A DNA stretch of 64,000 nt from an uncultured Alphaproteobacteria bacterium (GCA_949282205.1 CASDOS010000050.1:1-64000), one strand, 5' to 3'; shown: positions 45,911 to 54,911, counted from the first letter of the stretch. Made by a program: numbers and translations. Notes: generated by a model not told the origin, from the letters alone.

Positions 45911-47266
45911 TTAATCTATACTGGTTGATAGCCATTTCCCTGATGTATCTTCATATTTAGCATTTGCATCATATAAATCAACATTTAATTTCAAGTCTTT
46001 TGCCGTCAACTTGCCCATTGCTTGCAGAAGCTGTAATCCTGATACATAATATGCATGGCGCGTCGTTACTTCTTCTACTTCAGAATCGAGTAAATATTGG
46101 TATTGATTCAATACATCAAGCACGGTTCTGTTTCCCAGAGCTTCTTCTTCGCGAACACCGTTTAACGCTACTTGATATGCCTTAATTTGAGCTTTTACAG
46201 ACTTAATCTTCGCTTTATTGGCACTTAAATATTCCCAGTAGCTGGTAATTTCCGAATGTAATGTATCTTGCGTGTTTAACACATCTTCTTGAGCTTGCCA
46301 ACGATAATATTTACTTTGGCGAATCTTGGCACGACTTGAACCTGCATTATAAATCGGAATCGAGAAGTTTACGCCCAACTCAACAGAATTATCTGTCGGG
46401 TTTTTGTCTTGAGTATAATCTTGACTCTTTAACCGACCTGCGGATGCATAAGCGTTTACGGATGGAAGCAACTCTCCCTGGCTGGTCTTTACATCATATT
46501 TTTTGGCTTTCAGGTTATGTTTTGCCGCATTCAAGTCATAGTTATGAGTCTTTGCATACTCTAATGCTTCTTCCATGCTCTTCGGAAACATTTTTTCAAT
46601 CTCTTTAGGATCTTTTGTTTCTTTGGGTTCCTCGCCGATAACTTGTTTGTATACAGCTTTGGAGGCCTCTAAATCGCCTTCAGCGGAAATTCTTTGTGAT
46701 TGTGCGGATGCATAACTTGCTTCTGCTTGAGAAACGTCTGTGGTTGTAACTTCTCCTACCTTAAAACGTTCTCTTGTTTCTTCTAATTCTTTTTTCAATA
46801 ACTTTTCATTGTTCTTTTGTAGTTTTACTATTGCTTCATCGCGAAGAACATTTAAATATGCCGTTGCTGCATTCAGCAATAAATTTTGTTCTGTTGACAT
46901 TAAACTTGCTTGAGCCGCTTTTACCGAACTTTTTGCCGAACTTACGGAATTTACAGTTTGAAATCCGCTAAAAATCGGTTGAGAAATTGTTGCTGCTAAT
47001 GTTCTTTCATATCCATCTATCGGACGATCGCTTCTATTCGTGTTTACTTTGGAATCACTGTATCCTCCATCTATACTTAATGTCGGGCGATATCCTGATT
47101 TTGCAATAGCAACATTCTCATCAACAGCACTTGTTGCTGCTCGGGCTGCTTTTAGTGATGGATTATATTCATAGGCTTTTGCCAATGCCGTTTCTAATGT
47201 GTCCGCTTGCGCAGAAAGCGCTGTCGAAACGGTAAGAGCCAACGCAAGAATACTTAGCTTTTTCAT
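45911..47266 (-). CDS. TolC-family outer membrane channel protein
   Basis: A signal peptide (MKKLSILALALTVSTALSAQA) precedes a TolC-type protein of 451 residues with two repeated helical hairpin regions. Motifs such as YNPSLKAARAATSA, ISQPIFSGFQTVNSV and GVNFSIPIYNAG mark the two halves. It forms the outer membrane duct for type I secretion or RND efflux. No partner pump or adaptor gene is adjacent, so the substrate is unknown and it may serve several pumps. Confidence 0.92.
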   Translation of the reverse strand: MKKLSILALALTVSTALSAQADTLETALAKAYEYNPSLKAARAATSAVDENVAIAKSGYRPTLSIDGGYSDSKVNTNRSDRPIDGYERTLAATISQPIFSGFQTVNSVSSAKSSVKAAQASLMSTEQNLLLNAATAYLNVLRDEAIVKLQKNNEKLLKKELEETRERFKVGEVTTTDVSQAEASYASAQSQRISAEGDLEASKAVYKQVIGEEPKETKDPKEIEKMFPKSMEEALEYAKTHNYDLNAAKHNLKAKKYDVKTSQGELLPSVNAYASAGRLKSQDYTQDKNPTDNSVELGVNFSIPIYNAGSSRAKIRQSKYYRWQAQEDVLNTQDTLHSEITSYWEYLSANKAKIKSVKAQIKAYQVALNGVREEEALGNRTVLDVLNQYQYLLDSEVEEVTTRHAYYVSGLQLLQAMGKLTAKDLKLNVDLYDANAKYEDTSGKWLSTSID

Positions 47267-47449
47267 TTCTAAATTTCCTTCTTTCAGTCTTCAACAGATT
47301 TTTCGTTTCTTTTTTAACATTAAATTGTTAAAAAAATACCAATCATCATTTTTATTTTTCTAAATACTCTTATATTATTAACGAAAATTCAAACTATTTC
47401 ACCTTATTTGTGTGAATAGTAAAGTATGTTTAATTTAGGAGATTGTGTA

Positions 47450-49957
47450 TTGAAAAAAGCTAAATTAGAAATGAACGATGAAATGAGAAAAGCAAGACTT
47501 AAACAGTCTATCGAACATTATATCAAATATTTCATCGGGAAAAGAGCTTGTGAAGTTACAAAAGAAGAGGCCCTTTATGCTATTTCTTTGGCGGTCAGAG
47601 AATTCGCAATGGATGAAATGTATAAAACAATGGCTCGTTATAACGAAAACTCCGCTAAAAGAGTTTATTATCTGTCCATTGAATATCTAATCGGGCGCTC
47701 TTTGGAAAATAATCTACATAACCTTGGGCTATATGATTTGTTAAAAGATATTAAAATTGACGGATTTCCTGATATTTCTTTAAAAGAAGTTTTTGACACC
47801 GAATATGACCCGGCTTTGGGTAATGGCGGCTTGGGACGTCTTGCCGCTTGTTATTTAGACTCGATGGCATCTTTGGGGTATCCTGGTTTCGGTTATGGTA
47901 TTAATTATCAATTTGGATTATTTAAACAGAAATTTGACAACGGTTGGCAGGTTGAACAAGCTGATGATTGGTTTTCTGATTTCTCTCCTTGGGAACTAGC
48001 AAGACCTGATAGAATTGTGACAATTCCTATGTTTGGTAATGTTGAAACTTATAAAGATGCTAACGGAAAAGATACTTATGTTTGGGCTAATACTCAAACT
48101 CTTTATGGCGTTCCTTATGATTTTCCGGTTGTCGGATACGACGGGAAATCCGTGAATTATCTTCGCTTGTTCTCGGCTAAAACCGATGATGAGTTTGATA
48201 TCGACATCTTTAATAATGGCGGTTATATTGAAGCTGTTGAAGATAAAATTAAAACAGAGGCTATTTCTAAGGTGCTTTATCCGTCTGACGCTATCGAATC
48301 AGGTAAAGCTCTCCGTTTATCTCAACAATATTTCTTTGTTTCTTGCGCTATTCAAGATATTTTCAGAAGATTTTTGGAAAAAAGCAACGATTTTGAAAAA
48401 TTGCCAGACTCCGTTTGTATCCAACTAAATGATACACACCCTGCTTTGGCTATTGTCGAAATGATGCGTCTGCTTCTTGATATTTATGGACAAGATTGGG
48501 ATACCGCTTGGAATATTGTTAAAAAAGTTTTTGCATACACAAACCATACCTTGTTACCGGAAGCTCTGGAAACATGGCCGGTTAAGTACTTTAAACATAT
48601 GTTACCTAGACACTTGCAAATTATTTATGAAATTAATCGTCGTTTTATCGAATTTGCTAAAACTAAATTCGGAGCAACCAGCGAAAAATTAGCAAAAGTT
48701 TCTATCGTGTCCGGCGATGGTGATACGCAAATTATTCGCATGGCGAACTTATCTATTGTCGGCTCATTCTCTGTCAATGGTGTGGCTAAAATCCACTCCG
48801 AGTTGATTAAGACTTCTCTTGTGCCCGAATTTTATGAATTGTGGCCCGAGAAATTCACAAATATAACAAACGGTATTACACCAAGACGTTGGTTGTTACA
48901 CGCAAATACAAACTTGTCTACGTTGATTTCTGACAGAATCGGTAAAGATTGGATTTCTAATCTGGATTTATTAACCCAAATTGCTAACTTTGCCGATGAT
49001 GAGGATTTTGTTAAACGCTTTATCAAAATCAAAAAAATCAATAAAGAGTTGTTGCGCCATGAAATCTTTAAAAAGACTAATGTTGCCGTTACAACAAGCA
49101 GTATGTTCGTGGTTCAAGCTAAGCGTATCCACGAATATAAACGTCAACTTATGGCAATCTTGCAGGTTATTGGCGATTACTTGGCTATCGTTCGTGACAA
49201 TGTTCGTCCGGTTTGCCCGAAAACTTATATTTTTGCCGGTAAAGCCGCTCCATCATATACCTTTGCTAAGTTAATCATCAAATTGATTAACAATGTTGCA
49301 AATGTGGTCAATAACGACCCGAAAGTCGGCGACTCGCTTAAAGTGGTATTTGTTCCGGATTATAAAGTTTCTTTGGCTGAGATTCTTATTCCGGCGGCTG
49401 ATGTCAGCTTGCAAATTTCCACCGCAGGTTTTGAAGCATCCGGTACGGGTAATATGAAATTTGCCTTAAACGGTGCTTTAACCGTTGGTACTTACGACGG
49501 TGCAAATATTGAAATTCGTGAAGCTGTGGGCGAAGATAACTTCTTCCTCTTCGGCTTGCGTGAAAATGAGATTCAAGAAATGCGTCCGACCTACAATCCA
49601 CGCAAGATTTATGAAGAGTCGGAATATATTAAGCGTATTTTGAACACATTAACATCTAATCTGTTTTGTGAAAAAGATGCGCCGTCTTTGTTTAAGCCGA
49701 TTTTTGATGAATTGCTTAACCGCGACTACTTCTTTGTTTTGGCGGATTTGGAAGCCTTTGACAAAGCAATGAAAGAGGCTGAAAAAGCTTATCTTAACAA
49801 AGAAGAATGGGCAAAGAAAGCCATCTATAACGTGGCGAGAGTCGGTTATTTCTCCAGTGACCGCGCGGTTAGAGAATATGCCGAAAAGATTTGGCACGTT
49901 CAAAGCTATGATTCGGATGATGATTATATCTCTGAAGACGAAGCTAAATCCGCTTAA
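47450..49957 (+). CDS. glgP: Glycogen/starch phosphorylase
   Basis: Releases glucose-1-phosphate from glycogen. The protein shows RVYYLSIEYLIGRSLENN, NGGLGRLAACYLDSMA, and the PLP-lysine motif EASGTGNMKFALNGALTVGT. Two starts are possible: ATG at 47426 with no SD, or TTG at 47450 with AGGAG eight bases upstream; the latter is chosen, giving 835 residues. No glgA, glgB or glgC is nearby. Divergent from the TolC gene with 180 bases between, and closed by a terminator. Confidence 0.95.
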   Translation: MKKAKLEMNDEMRKARLKQSIEHYIKYFIGKRACEVTKEEALYAISLAVREFAMDEMYKTMARYNENSAKRVYYLSIEYLIGRSLENNLHNLGLYDLLKDIKIDGFPDISLKEVFDTEYDPALGNGGLGRLAACYLDSMASLGYPGFGYGINYQFGLFKQKFDNGWQVEQADDWFSDFSPWELARPDRIVTIPMFGNVETYKDANGKDTYVWANTQTLYGVPYDFPVVGYDGKSVNYLRLFSAKTDDEFDIDIFNNGGYIEAVEDKIKTEAISKVLYPSDAIESGKALRLSQQYFFVSCAIQDIFRRFLEKSNDFEKLPDSVCIQLNDTHPALAIVEMMRLLLDIYGQDWDTAWNIVKKVFAYTNHTLLPEALETWPVKYFKHMLPRHLQIIYEINRRFIEFAKTKFGATSEKLAKVSIVSGDGDTQIIRMANLSIVGSFSVNGVAKIHSELIKTSLVPEFYELWPEKFTNITNGITPRRWLLHANTNLSTLISDRIGKDWISNLDLLTQIANFADDEDFVKRFIKIKKINKELLRHEIFKKTNVAVTTSSMFVVQAKRIHEYKRQLMAILQVIGDYLAIVRDNVRPVCPKTYIFAGKAAPSYTFAKLIIKLINNVANVVNNDPKVGDSLKVVFVPDYKVSLAEILIPAADVSLQISTAGFEASGTGNMKFALNGALTVGTYDGANIEIREAVGEDNFFLFGLRENEIQEMRPTYNPRKIYEESEYIKRILNTLTSNLFCEKDAPSLFKPIFDELLNRDYFFVLADLEAFDKAMKEAEKAYLNKEEWAKKAIYNVARVGYFSSDRAVREYAEKIWHVQSYDSDDDYISEDEAKSA

Positions 49958-49975
49958 AAAATCTTATTCAAGATT

Positions 49976-50006
49976 AAGCCCGAAGCACAAAACTTCGGGC
50001 TTTTTG
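49976..50006 (+). terminator. Terminator after glgP
   Basis: AAGCCCGAAG, loop CACAAAA, CTTCGGGCTT followed by T residues: a perfect 10-bp G+C-rich stem. Confidence 0.88.
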
Positions 50007-50061
50007 TTTATTTTCAATACATTACCTTGACTTCGAATCGAAAAAGAGAATCGACAAAGGC

Positions 50062-50090
50062 TTGACGTAGGGCAAAAAATGTGGTATATT
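50062..50090 (+). promoter_or_regulatory. Strong promoter of the hairpin-rich lipoprotein unit
   Basis: TTGACG (50062-50067), 17-base spacer, TATATT (50085-50090). Start predicted near 50097, leaving a 5' leader of about 300 nt before the ATG at 50399. Confidence 0.65.
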
Positions 50091-50096
50091 AAAGTT

Positions 50097-50398
50097 CTAA
50101 AGTGAATTATTCTGTTTTCTAAGTTTTATTTTTATTATTGTAAAAATTCTCTTAGTGCGGCGTAGTTCACTTAATAAAAAGAGTATTAACAACGCATTTG
50201 GAAGTACCGGATCAGTAGCAGATAGAAATTTTTTAATTGAAAAGGCATTATTACGACAACAGCCCACCGCAAGCGAATAATAGTAACTTAGGTTAACCAA
50301 TTGAAAAAGAGTATTGAAGCACCCCCAATAGCCAAATGCTAAATTTAAAATAACGCGTGAGTAGACAGGTGGAAACATCTTGAGGCGCGCGTAGACAT
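50097..50398 (+). ncRNA. Structured ~300-nt leader or start of a structured RNA
   Basis: This gap between glgP and the lipoprotein gene is longer than any other in the window. Several helices can be drawn: AAGTGAA (50100-50106) with TTCACTT (50166-50172), closing over an inner 7-bp stem at 50128-50147; ACGCG (50353-50357) with CGCGT (50388-50392), enclosing AGGTG/CATCT with a GAAA tetraloop (50372-50375). The hexamer GTAGAC is repeated at 50361 and 50391. A plus-strand frame with no ATG reads open from 50103 to 50279 and includes STGSVADRNFLIEKALLRQQ, so a remnant or small protein is also possible. No known riboswitch was recognised. Confidence 0.4.
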
Positions 50399-51289
50399 AT
50401 GAAGAAAAATACATTCTTCTTTGTCGTTGTTATTTTGTTAAGTGTATCATTTAGCTCCTGTGCTTATGAGGAGCTGAATGAGTTGTCGGCTGCTTTACCT
50501 CCTCAAGAAGAAGAAATTCTTCCTGAAGAAGAGGAAGAAGAAATAGAGTGGGAATACAGCCACTCCACTCTGGAAAAAAATGAAACTACACTGGAAAACG
50601 GTGTAGTAAATTTTGAAATAGAAATTAAGGACATATACACAGCGGTGTATATGGGTGAGGAGGTCCGCAAGGACTCTACCCGCTCCTATAATTTCAGTAA
50701 CATTCAGAGCGCTGAGTGGCGTGCTATTAATTTAGCCTTTTCTAAAGGCTATAAAGCCTATCAGAAAGAATTTACGAACCATAACAACATGGCTCGTCAG
50801 AGTTATGTTGAAATGGACACCACTGTTTGCGAAAATGGTGGTTGGACAGTGGTCCGTGAAACAAAAATGGCCCACTTCAATTACGTCTCCTCAACTTGCG
50901 AGGAGGATGGGTTCGACCCAATCGCAAGTTGCAACAATTTCGCCGGTACTTTCACCGACGAGAAGTTGGGAAGAATTGAACTGAAACCAGTGGTGTTTAC
51001 AATCTATCCGAGAGGATATGAGAGTAAACATCATAAGGACGAAACTTACCGTTACGACGGTGAGTCAGGTCTTTGGATTGACCGCCCTTGGGAAGAAGCC
51101 GAGGATAAGCAGAGTTCACGCTCTGCTGTAGAAAATGGCAAGGAGTACCTGCGGTACCCGATATTCATTACAGCTGAATTTTCTTGCGAAGACTTCGGTC
51201 TGAGCGAAAAATTCGTTGCTGAGTATGATTATTGGATCCTCTTCAATCGCGAAGAGGCGATTGCTGAAGGCTCAGCCATTCCATTCTGA
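50399..51289 (+). CDS. Predicted lipoprotein of unknown function, hairpin-rich mRNA
   Basis: 296 residues with a lipoprotein signal peptide (FFFVVVILLSVSFSSC; lipid-attached Cys at residue 21), an acidic Glu-rich stretch at about 35-50 and a mature domain with several Trp, Tyr and Cys, compatible with a periplasmic or surface fold. No family recognised. The nearest SD-like GAGG is 13 bases before the ATG, so initiation may depend on leader folding. The coding DNA is more G+C-rich than neighbours (29 of 60 bases in 50881-50940) and is tiled with hairpins, described in the findings. It has its own promoter and terminator and no operon partner. Acquisition by transfer is possible. Confidence 0.65.
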   Translation: MKKNTFFFVVVILLSVSFSSCAYEELNELSAALPPQEEEILPEEEEEEIEWEYSHSTLEKNETTLENGVVNFEIEIKDIYTAVYMGEEVRKDSTRSYNFSNIQSAEWRAINLAFSKGYKAYQKEFTNHNNMARQSYVEMDTTVCENGGWTVVRETKMAHFNYVSSTCEEDGFDPIASCNNFAGTFTDEKLGRIELKPVVFTIYPRGYESKHHKDETYRYDGESGLWIDRPWEEAEDKQSSRSAVENGKEYLRYPIFITAEFSCEDFGLSEKFVAEYDYWILFNREEAIAEGSAIPF

Positions 51290-51316
51290 TACAGCACAGC
51301 GGTGCTGCACTAAGAT

Positions 51317-51352
51317 AAGGGTCCCAAGCATTTGCTTGGAACCCTTTTTTTT
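51317..51352 (+). terminator. Terminator of the lipoprotein unit
   Basis: AAGGGTCCCAAGC pairs with GCTTGGAACCCTT (one mismatch in 13), loop ATTT, then a run of eight T. A further hairpin, CAGCAC-AGCG-GTGCTG (51292-51307), precedes it. Confidence 0.9.
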
Positions 51353-51407
51353 ATGCTCTATTTAGGCTTTTTATCAGTTTTTTATCTGCGAATCTTTTTG
51401 ATTTATT

Positions 51408-52313
51408 CTAGCGATAATCCCACTCTTCTTTTGCACGTTTGTTTCGTGCTTCTATGGATAAAGCTCTACTTTTATATCTTTGAGGCTTTTCTGAGAACTC
51501 TCTTACGCGTTCCATCGCTTTTGCATAACGATTTTCTTCATATTCCGCTTTTTTAGAAATATCTTCATATCGTTTGGCTTGCTCCGCATTATTTGCTTCT
51601 CTACTCAAAGCGGTGGCAGTTATGCGTATGGCATAATTAAAATTCTTTTTTAGCTTAAATTTAGCACTGCGATTGTATTTTTCAGCAGGTAAACAATCCA
51701 CAATGTTTAAACAATTTTCATACAACGACAATTTTTCCGCACAGCCTTTTATTTTTCTCAGTTCCTCGTTGTTCATCACTTCTTTAAAAAAATACAACGC
51801 GTCCTTTTCATAATCTTTAGATGCCTTTTGATTTTGGCGGCGCAGGCGGTCATACCCTTGTTTCATATCCCGAATACGCAGGGCTTTGCGATTGTACTCC
51901 GCCAACAGCATTTTATCGTGATATTCAGGCAAGTGTCGTTTACAATTATATTCCAGCGCATTTAGAATATACATATTTTCTGAATATATTTGCGGGCGGA
52001 AATGCTCTATTCCCTTTAATAATTTCCGATAGTTATATTCGCTCAAATCTTGTTTATTACTCGCATATAAATCTATCGACTGGCGATATTCTTCCAGACA
52101 ATCACAAAAATCCACCGCTTTGGCGGTTTCCGTATACACTTCCGAATCGTCTTTCCAAATGCTTAATTGCCTATCATTCCTCACTTGATGAGCCATTTTG
52201 TTCTGATAAATGGAAATTTCTGCGTTTACTGCGCTGTTTTCATGATTTGTGCAATGCGAAACGGCTCGGTTTATTATCCGATATAGTTCTTGTATTTGCA
52301 AATTTTCCGTCAT
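51408..52313 (-). CDS. Protein of unknown function (301 residues), helical
   Basis: Begins MTENLQIQELYRIINRAVSH and is rich in Tyr, Lys, Glu and Arg, with no signal peptide, no membrane segment and likely all-helical coiled structure (residues about 150-290, including RMRD- and KRYEDISKKAEYEENRYAKA-type segments). No family recognised and only a weak ribosome-binding site. The composition resembles cytoplasmic coiled-coil proteins near secretion systems, but nothing in the neighbourhood fixes a function. Confidence 0.6.
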   Translation of the reverse strand: MTENLQIQELYRIINRAVSHCTNHENSAVNAEISIYQNKMAHQVRNDRQLSIWKDDSEVYTETAKAVDFCDCLEEYRQSIDLYASNKQDLSEYNYRKLLKGIEHFRPQIYSENMYILNALEYNCKRHLPEYHDKMLLAEYNRKALRIRDMKQGYDRLRRQNQKASKDYEKDALYFFKEVMNNEELRKIKGCAEKLSLYENCLNIVDCLPAEKYNRSAKFKLKKNFNYAIRITATALSREANNAEQAKRYEDISKKAEYEENRYAKAMERVREFSEKPQRYKSRALSIEARNKRAKEEWDYR

Positions 52314-52385
52314 AGTCGCACTTTCTTTATTTGCTTTTATTTATTCTAGCATACTTTATTTGGGTTTGCAAAAGAAAATTGCATA

Positions 52386-52414
52386 CAAAAAGAGCCGCCT
52401 TTTATCGGCGACTC
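52386..52414 (-). terminator. Terminator of the TerB-like gene
   Basis: On the minus strand AGTCGCC, loop GATAAAA, GGCGGCT (one G-T pair) followed by CTTTTT. It lies 25 bases after the TerB-like stop codon. Confidence 0.75.
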
Positions 52415-52437
52415 CTTGTATATCCTTTAAATGGCTA

Positions 52438-52869
52438 CTATTCATTTTCTAAAATGATATCGCCGGTCTTTAATAAAACCAATTTATCTAATACCCATTT
52501 ATTGATTTGTTTGATTTTATCATTCTCAACATTTAAACGCTCTGCAATATCAATAATGAAGTCAATTTCATCATCATCCAAGCCACTGTCCGAATTGGCT
52601 AAATAACAAAGCTCTTTTACTAACTGTAAGGCTTTTTTGCGCTCGGTTATTTGCCCTACTTTTGCTAAAATCTGCTCTTTATTCAGACTCTTCATTATAT
52701 TTACAATGTCTGATTCCGGAATCTCATACATCTTTCCGATATTCTTCAAAAAATCTATCTCTTCTTTGGCTACTTTTTTATCTGAACATACCATACAGCA
52801 AAAGCTCTCTACAAAAATTCGCTTTTCTTCCGGACTTAAAGTTGCTATGTACTCATATTCCTGATTCAT
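52438..52869 (-). CDS. TerB-like (DjlA N-terminal fold) protein
   Basis: 143 residues with the TerB pattern of seven helices: FVESFCCMVCSDKKVAKEEI, an acidic DxxxxxxE arrangement, then CYLANSDSGLDDDEIDFII with a second acidic site. TerB-family proteins bind metal at these acidic sites and appear in tellurite-resistance modules, stress responses and as J-protein adaptors. No ter or J-domain gene is nearby. GGAG is well placed before the ATG. Confidence 0.7.
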   Translation of the reverse strand: MNQEYEYIATLSPEEKRIFVESFCCMVCSDKKVAKEEIDFLKNIGKMYEIPESDIVNIMKSLNKEQILAKVGQITERKKALQLVKELCYLANSDSGLDDDEIDFIIDIAERLNVENDKIKQINKWVLDKLVLLKTGDIILENE

Positions 52870-52982
52870 ATTTTTTCTCCATAAAATTTACTGCGCATAA
52901 TATACAGCAATTTATTTAAAATGCAGTAAATAAATGAAATCTGTGCATTTCTAATAAATTACTCACTTTCGCAAAAAATATG

Positions 52983-53011
52983 TTGACGTTACGGAAAACT
53001 TAATGTAAATG
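52983..53011 (+). promoter_or_regulatory. Promoter of tRNA-Ser
   Basis: TTGACG (52983-52988), spacer of 17, TAAATG (53006-53011); start about six bases before the mature 5' end. Confidence 0.6.
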
Positions 53012-53023
53012 TTCTTAAGTTAC

Positions 53024-53111
53024 GGAGTGTTGGCAGAGCGGTAATGCAGCGGATTGCTAATCCGTCATCCCGAATAAGGATGCACAGGTTCGAGTCCTGT
53101 ACACTCCGCCA
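53024..53111 (+). tRNA. tRNA-Ser (anticodon GCT)
   Basis: 88 nt with acceptor GGAGTGT/ACACTCC, anticodon stem CGGAT/ATCCG and loop TGCTA region giving GCU, a long variable arm (about 18 nt), and T arm ACAGG/CCTGT with loop TTCGAGT. CCA encoded. Followed by a terminator. Confidence 0.97.
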
Positions 53112-53118
53112 CTTAAAG

Positions 53119-53143
53119 GTCTGCAATTATTGCAGGCTTTTTT
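53119..53143 (+). terminator. Terminator of tRNA-Ser
   Basis: GTCTGCAA with TTGCAGGC (8 bp, one G-T), loop TTA, then six T. Confidence 0.8.
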
Positions 53144-53330
53144 ATTTGACTTTTTCCTTATATGCGTTGCTTTCCTCTTTTATTGTGAGTTTTGGTACAG
53201 ATTTATCACTTTTCACCCTATTTATCCACCATTTAGACAAAATACACTATTTTTCTTTACTTTAATTTAATATTCTGGTGGTATATATTCTGTTAGAGAG
53301 ATTTTTTTACTTTATTTGTAAAAATAATTA

Positions 53331-53359
53331 TTGACAAAAATAAAACTTCCTGTCATTTA
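53331..53359 (+). promoter_or_regulatory. Possible promoter of the 73-residue gene
   Basis: A consensus TTGACA at 53331-53336 is followed at 17-18 bases only by weak CATTTA/ATTTAT, so the -10 assignment is doubtful. It lies 30 bases before the start codon. Confidence 0.35.
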
Positions 53360-53388
53360 TTGTGTCAATAATAAGAAAGGAAATAAAT

Positions 53389-53610
53389 ATGATTAAGGCT
53401 ACAATTAAAAACGAAACTAAAAGAAATATTTTTGCAAAAGCCGGGGCAAAGAAAATTGCCGGCGGTTTCTGCTCTACTAAGAAAAGTCTTTCGTGTGGGG
53501 TAATCCTTGATCAGTATAATCTTATCGCAGCCGGAAATTGTTATGATAAGGAAATTAAACAAGATTTGAATAATGTTTTGCTTTTCAAAAAACAAAAAGA
53601 GGTTGCTTAA
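53389..53610 (+). CDS. Small basic protein of unknown function (73 residues)
   Basis: Begins MIKATIKNETKRNIFAKAGA; AAAGGA lies eight bases upstream of the ATG. The central segment GGFCSTKKSLSCGVILDQYN is Cys- and Gly-containing, with a basic C-terminus. The frame extends nine codons upstream to a GTG but without a site. No family recognised. It has its own terminator, so it is a one-gene unit. Confidence 0.6.
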   Translation: MIKATIKNETKRNIFAKAGAKKIAGGFCSTKKSLSCGVILDQYNLIAAGNCYDKEIKQDLNNVLLFKKQKEVA

Positions 53611-53635
53611 TAAAAAATATTTGTTGTTGCTTGAT

Positions 53636-53658
53636 GTCCGCTTTGGCGGACTTTTTTT
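53636..53658 (+). terminator. Terminator after the 73-residue gene
   Basis: GTCCGC, loop TTTG, GCGGAC, then seven T. Confidence 0.88.
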
Positions 53659-53764
53659 ATGCACACCATATCTTCCTTGTCTTGTTGTTAAAAATATCTT
53701 GCAAATATCGCGCAAATTTATATAGTCTTTGGTGAGAATTAATATTTATGATAAGGAGATTATA

Positions 53765-54802
53765 ATGCCTTTAGTTTCTATGCGTCAGATTTTAGATCAC
53801 GCCGCCGAAAACAACTATGGTGTTCCGGCTTTTAATGTTAATGATATGGAACAAATTATTGCTGTTTTAGAAGCAGCCAAAGAGGTTAATGCACCGGTTA
53901 TTATTCAAACCTCTACAGGTGCCAGAAAATTTGCAGGCGACCCGATGATACGCCACATGATTGCTGCCGGAATCGAAATGTTTCCCGAATTGCCTATCTG
54001 CTTGCACCAAGACCATGGTTCTTCCGTTGATATTTGCCAATCTGCTTTGGTTAACGGCTATTCTTCCGTTATGATGGATGGTTCTTTGGAAGCTGACGGC
54101 AAAACCCCTTCTTCTTTTGAATACAACGTTCGCGTTACTAAAGAAGTTGTCGCCAGAGCTCATGCCGTTGGGGCTTCCGTTGAAGGTGAACTCGGTGTTA
54201 TCGGTTCTTTGGAAACAGGTAAGGGCGACAAGGAAGATGGTCATGGCGCTGAAGGCGTTATTGATAAGAAACGTCTTGTTACCGACCCTGATGAAGCTGC
54301 AAAATTTGTTGCTGAAACAAATATTGATGCTTTAGCTGTTGCTGTTGGTACTTCTCACGGGGCTTATAAATTTACTCGCAAACCTACCGGCGATATCTTG
54401 GCTATTGATGTTATTGAGAAAATTCACGCTAAATTACCAAATACTCACATGGTTATGCATGGCTCATCTTCTGTTCCACAAGAATTGCAAGATTTAATCA
54501 ATGCTTATGGCGGTGCTATCCCTCAGACATTCGGCGTACCAGTTGAAGAAATTGTTCGAGGTATTAAATCCGGTGTTCGCAAAGTTAATGTTGATACTGA
54601 CTGCCGTATGGCTATTACAGGAGCTATCAGAAGATTATTTGCTGAGAATCCAAAAGAATTTGATCCTCGTAAATATTTGAAACCTGCAATTGAAGAAATG
54701 AAGAAAGTTTGTATTGACCGTTATGTCGCTTTCGGAGCTGCCGGTCATGCTGATAAAATTAAGCCTGTTCCTTTGTCTGTTATGGCAAAAAAATACGCTT
54801 AA
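53765..54802 (+). CDS. fba: Class II fructose-bisphosphate aldolase
   Basis: Splits fructose-1,6-bisphosphate into two trioses, zinc-dependent. The 345 residues show [33 protein letters not shown] with zinc-ligand histidine, [15 protein letters not shown] and [11 protein letters not shown]. This is the longer CbbA-type class II enzyme. Start at 53765 has AAGGAG upstream; the open frame runs 12 codons further with no site. Single gene between terminators. Confidence 0.95.
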   Translation: MPLVSMRQILDHAAENNYGVPAFNVNDMEQIIAVLEAAKEVNAPVIIQTSTGARKFAGDPMIRHMIAAGIEMFPELPICLHQDHGSSVDICQSALVNGYSSVMMDGSLEADGKTPSSFEYNVRVTKEVVARAHAVGASVEGELGVIGSLETGKGDKEDGHGAEGVIDKKRLVTDPDEAAKFVAETNIDALAVAVGTSHGAYKFTRKPTGDILAIDVIEKIHAKLPNTHMVMHGSSSVPQELQDLINAYGGAIPQTFGVPVEEIVRGIKSGVRKVNVDTDCRMAITGAIRRLFAENPKEFDPRKYLKPAIEEMKKVCIDRYVAFGAAGHADKIKPVPLSVMAKKYA

Positions 54803-54823
54803 TCTTATCTTTCTTTGTTTATT

Positions 54824-54849
54824 GAGCCGTAGAAATACGGCTCTTTTTT
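54824..54849 (+). terminator. Terminator after fba
   Basis: GAGCCGTA, GAAA tetraloop, TACGGCTC, then six T: a perfect 8-bp stem. Confidence 0.9.
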
Positions 54850-54855
54850 ATGGCG

Positions 54856-54893
54856 AAAAAATAAAACGGTCTTTTTTTTCAAAAACCGCTTTT
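54856..54893 (-). terminator. Probable terminator after infC
   Basis: On the minus strand AAAGCGGT pairs with ACCGTTTT (one G-T), with a 14-base loop and then ATTTTTT. The long loop makes it weaker than the others here. Confidence 0.5.
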
Positions 54894-54911
54894 CTTTTAT
54901 AATTTGTTCCT

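Noticed and set aside
50097..50414. A 105-codon minus-strand frame opposite the structured leader
   Set aside because: It has no ribosome-binding site, faces against the strong plus-strand promoter, and its open state is explained by the composition of the leader. The plus-strand promoter-leader-gene order is a better explanation.
50399..51289. An obelisk- or viroid-like RNA element
   Set aside because: Those are circular RNAs with a rod-like fold over the whole length; here helices are local, and the unit has a DNA promoter and terminator.
53024..53111. tRNA-Ser as an integration site for a mobile island
   Set aside because: No duplicated tRNA 3' end or integrase was found nearby.
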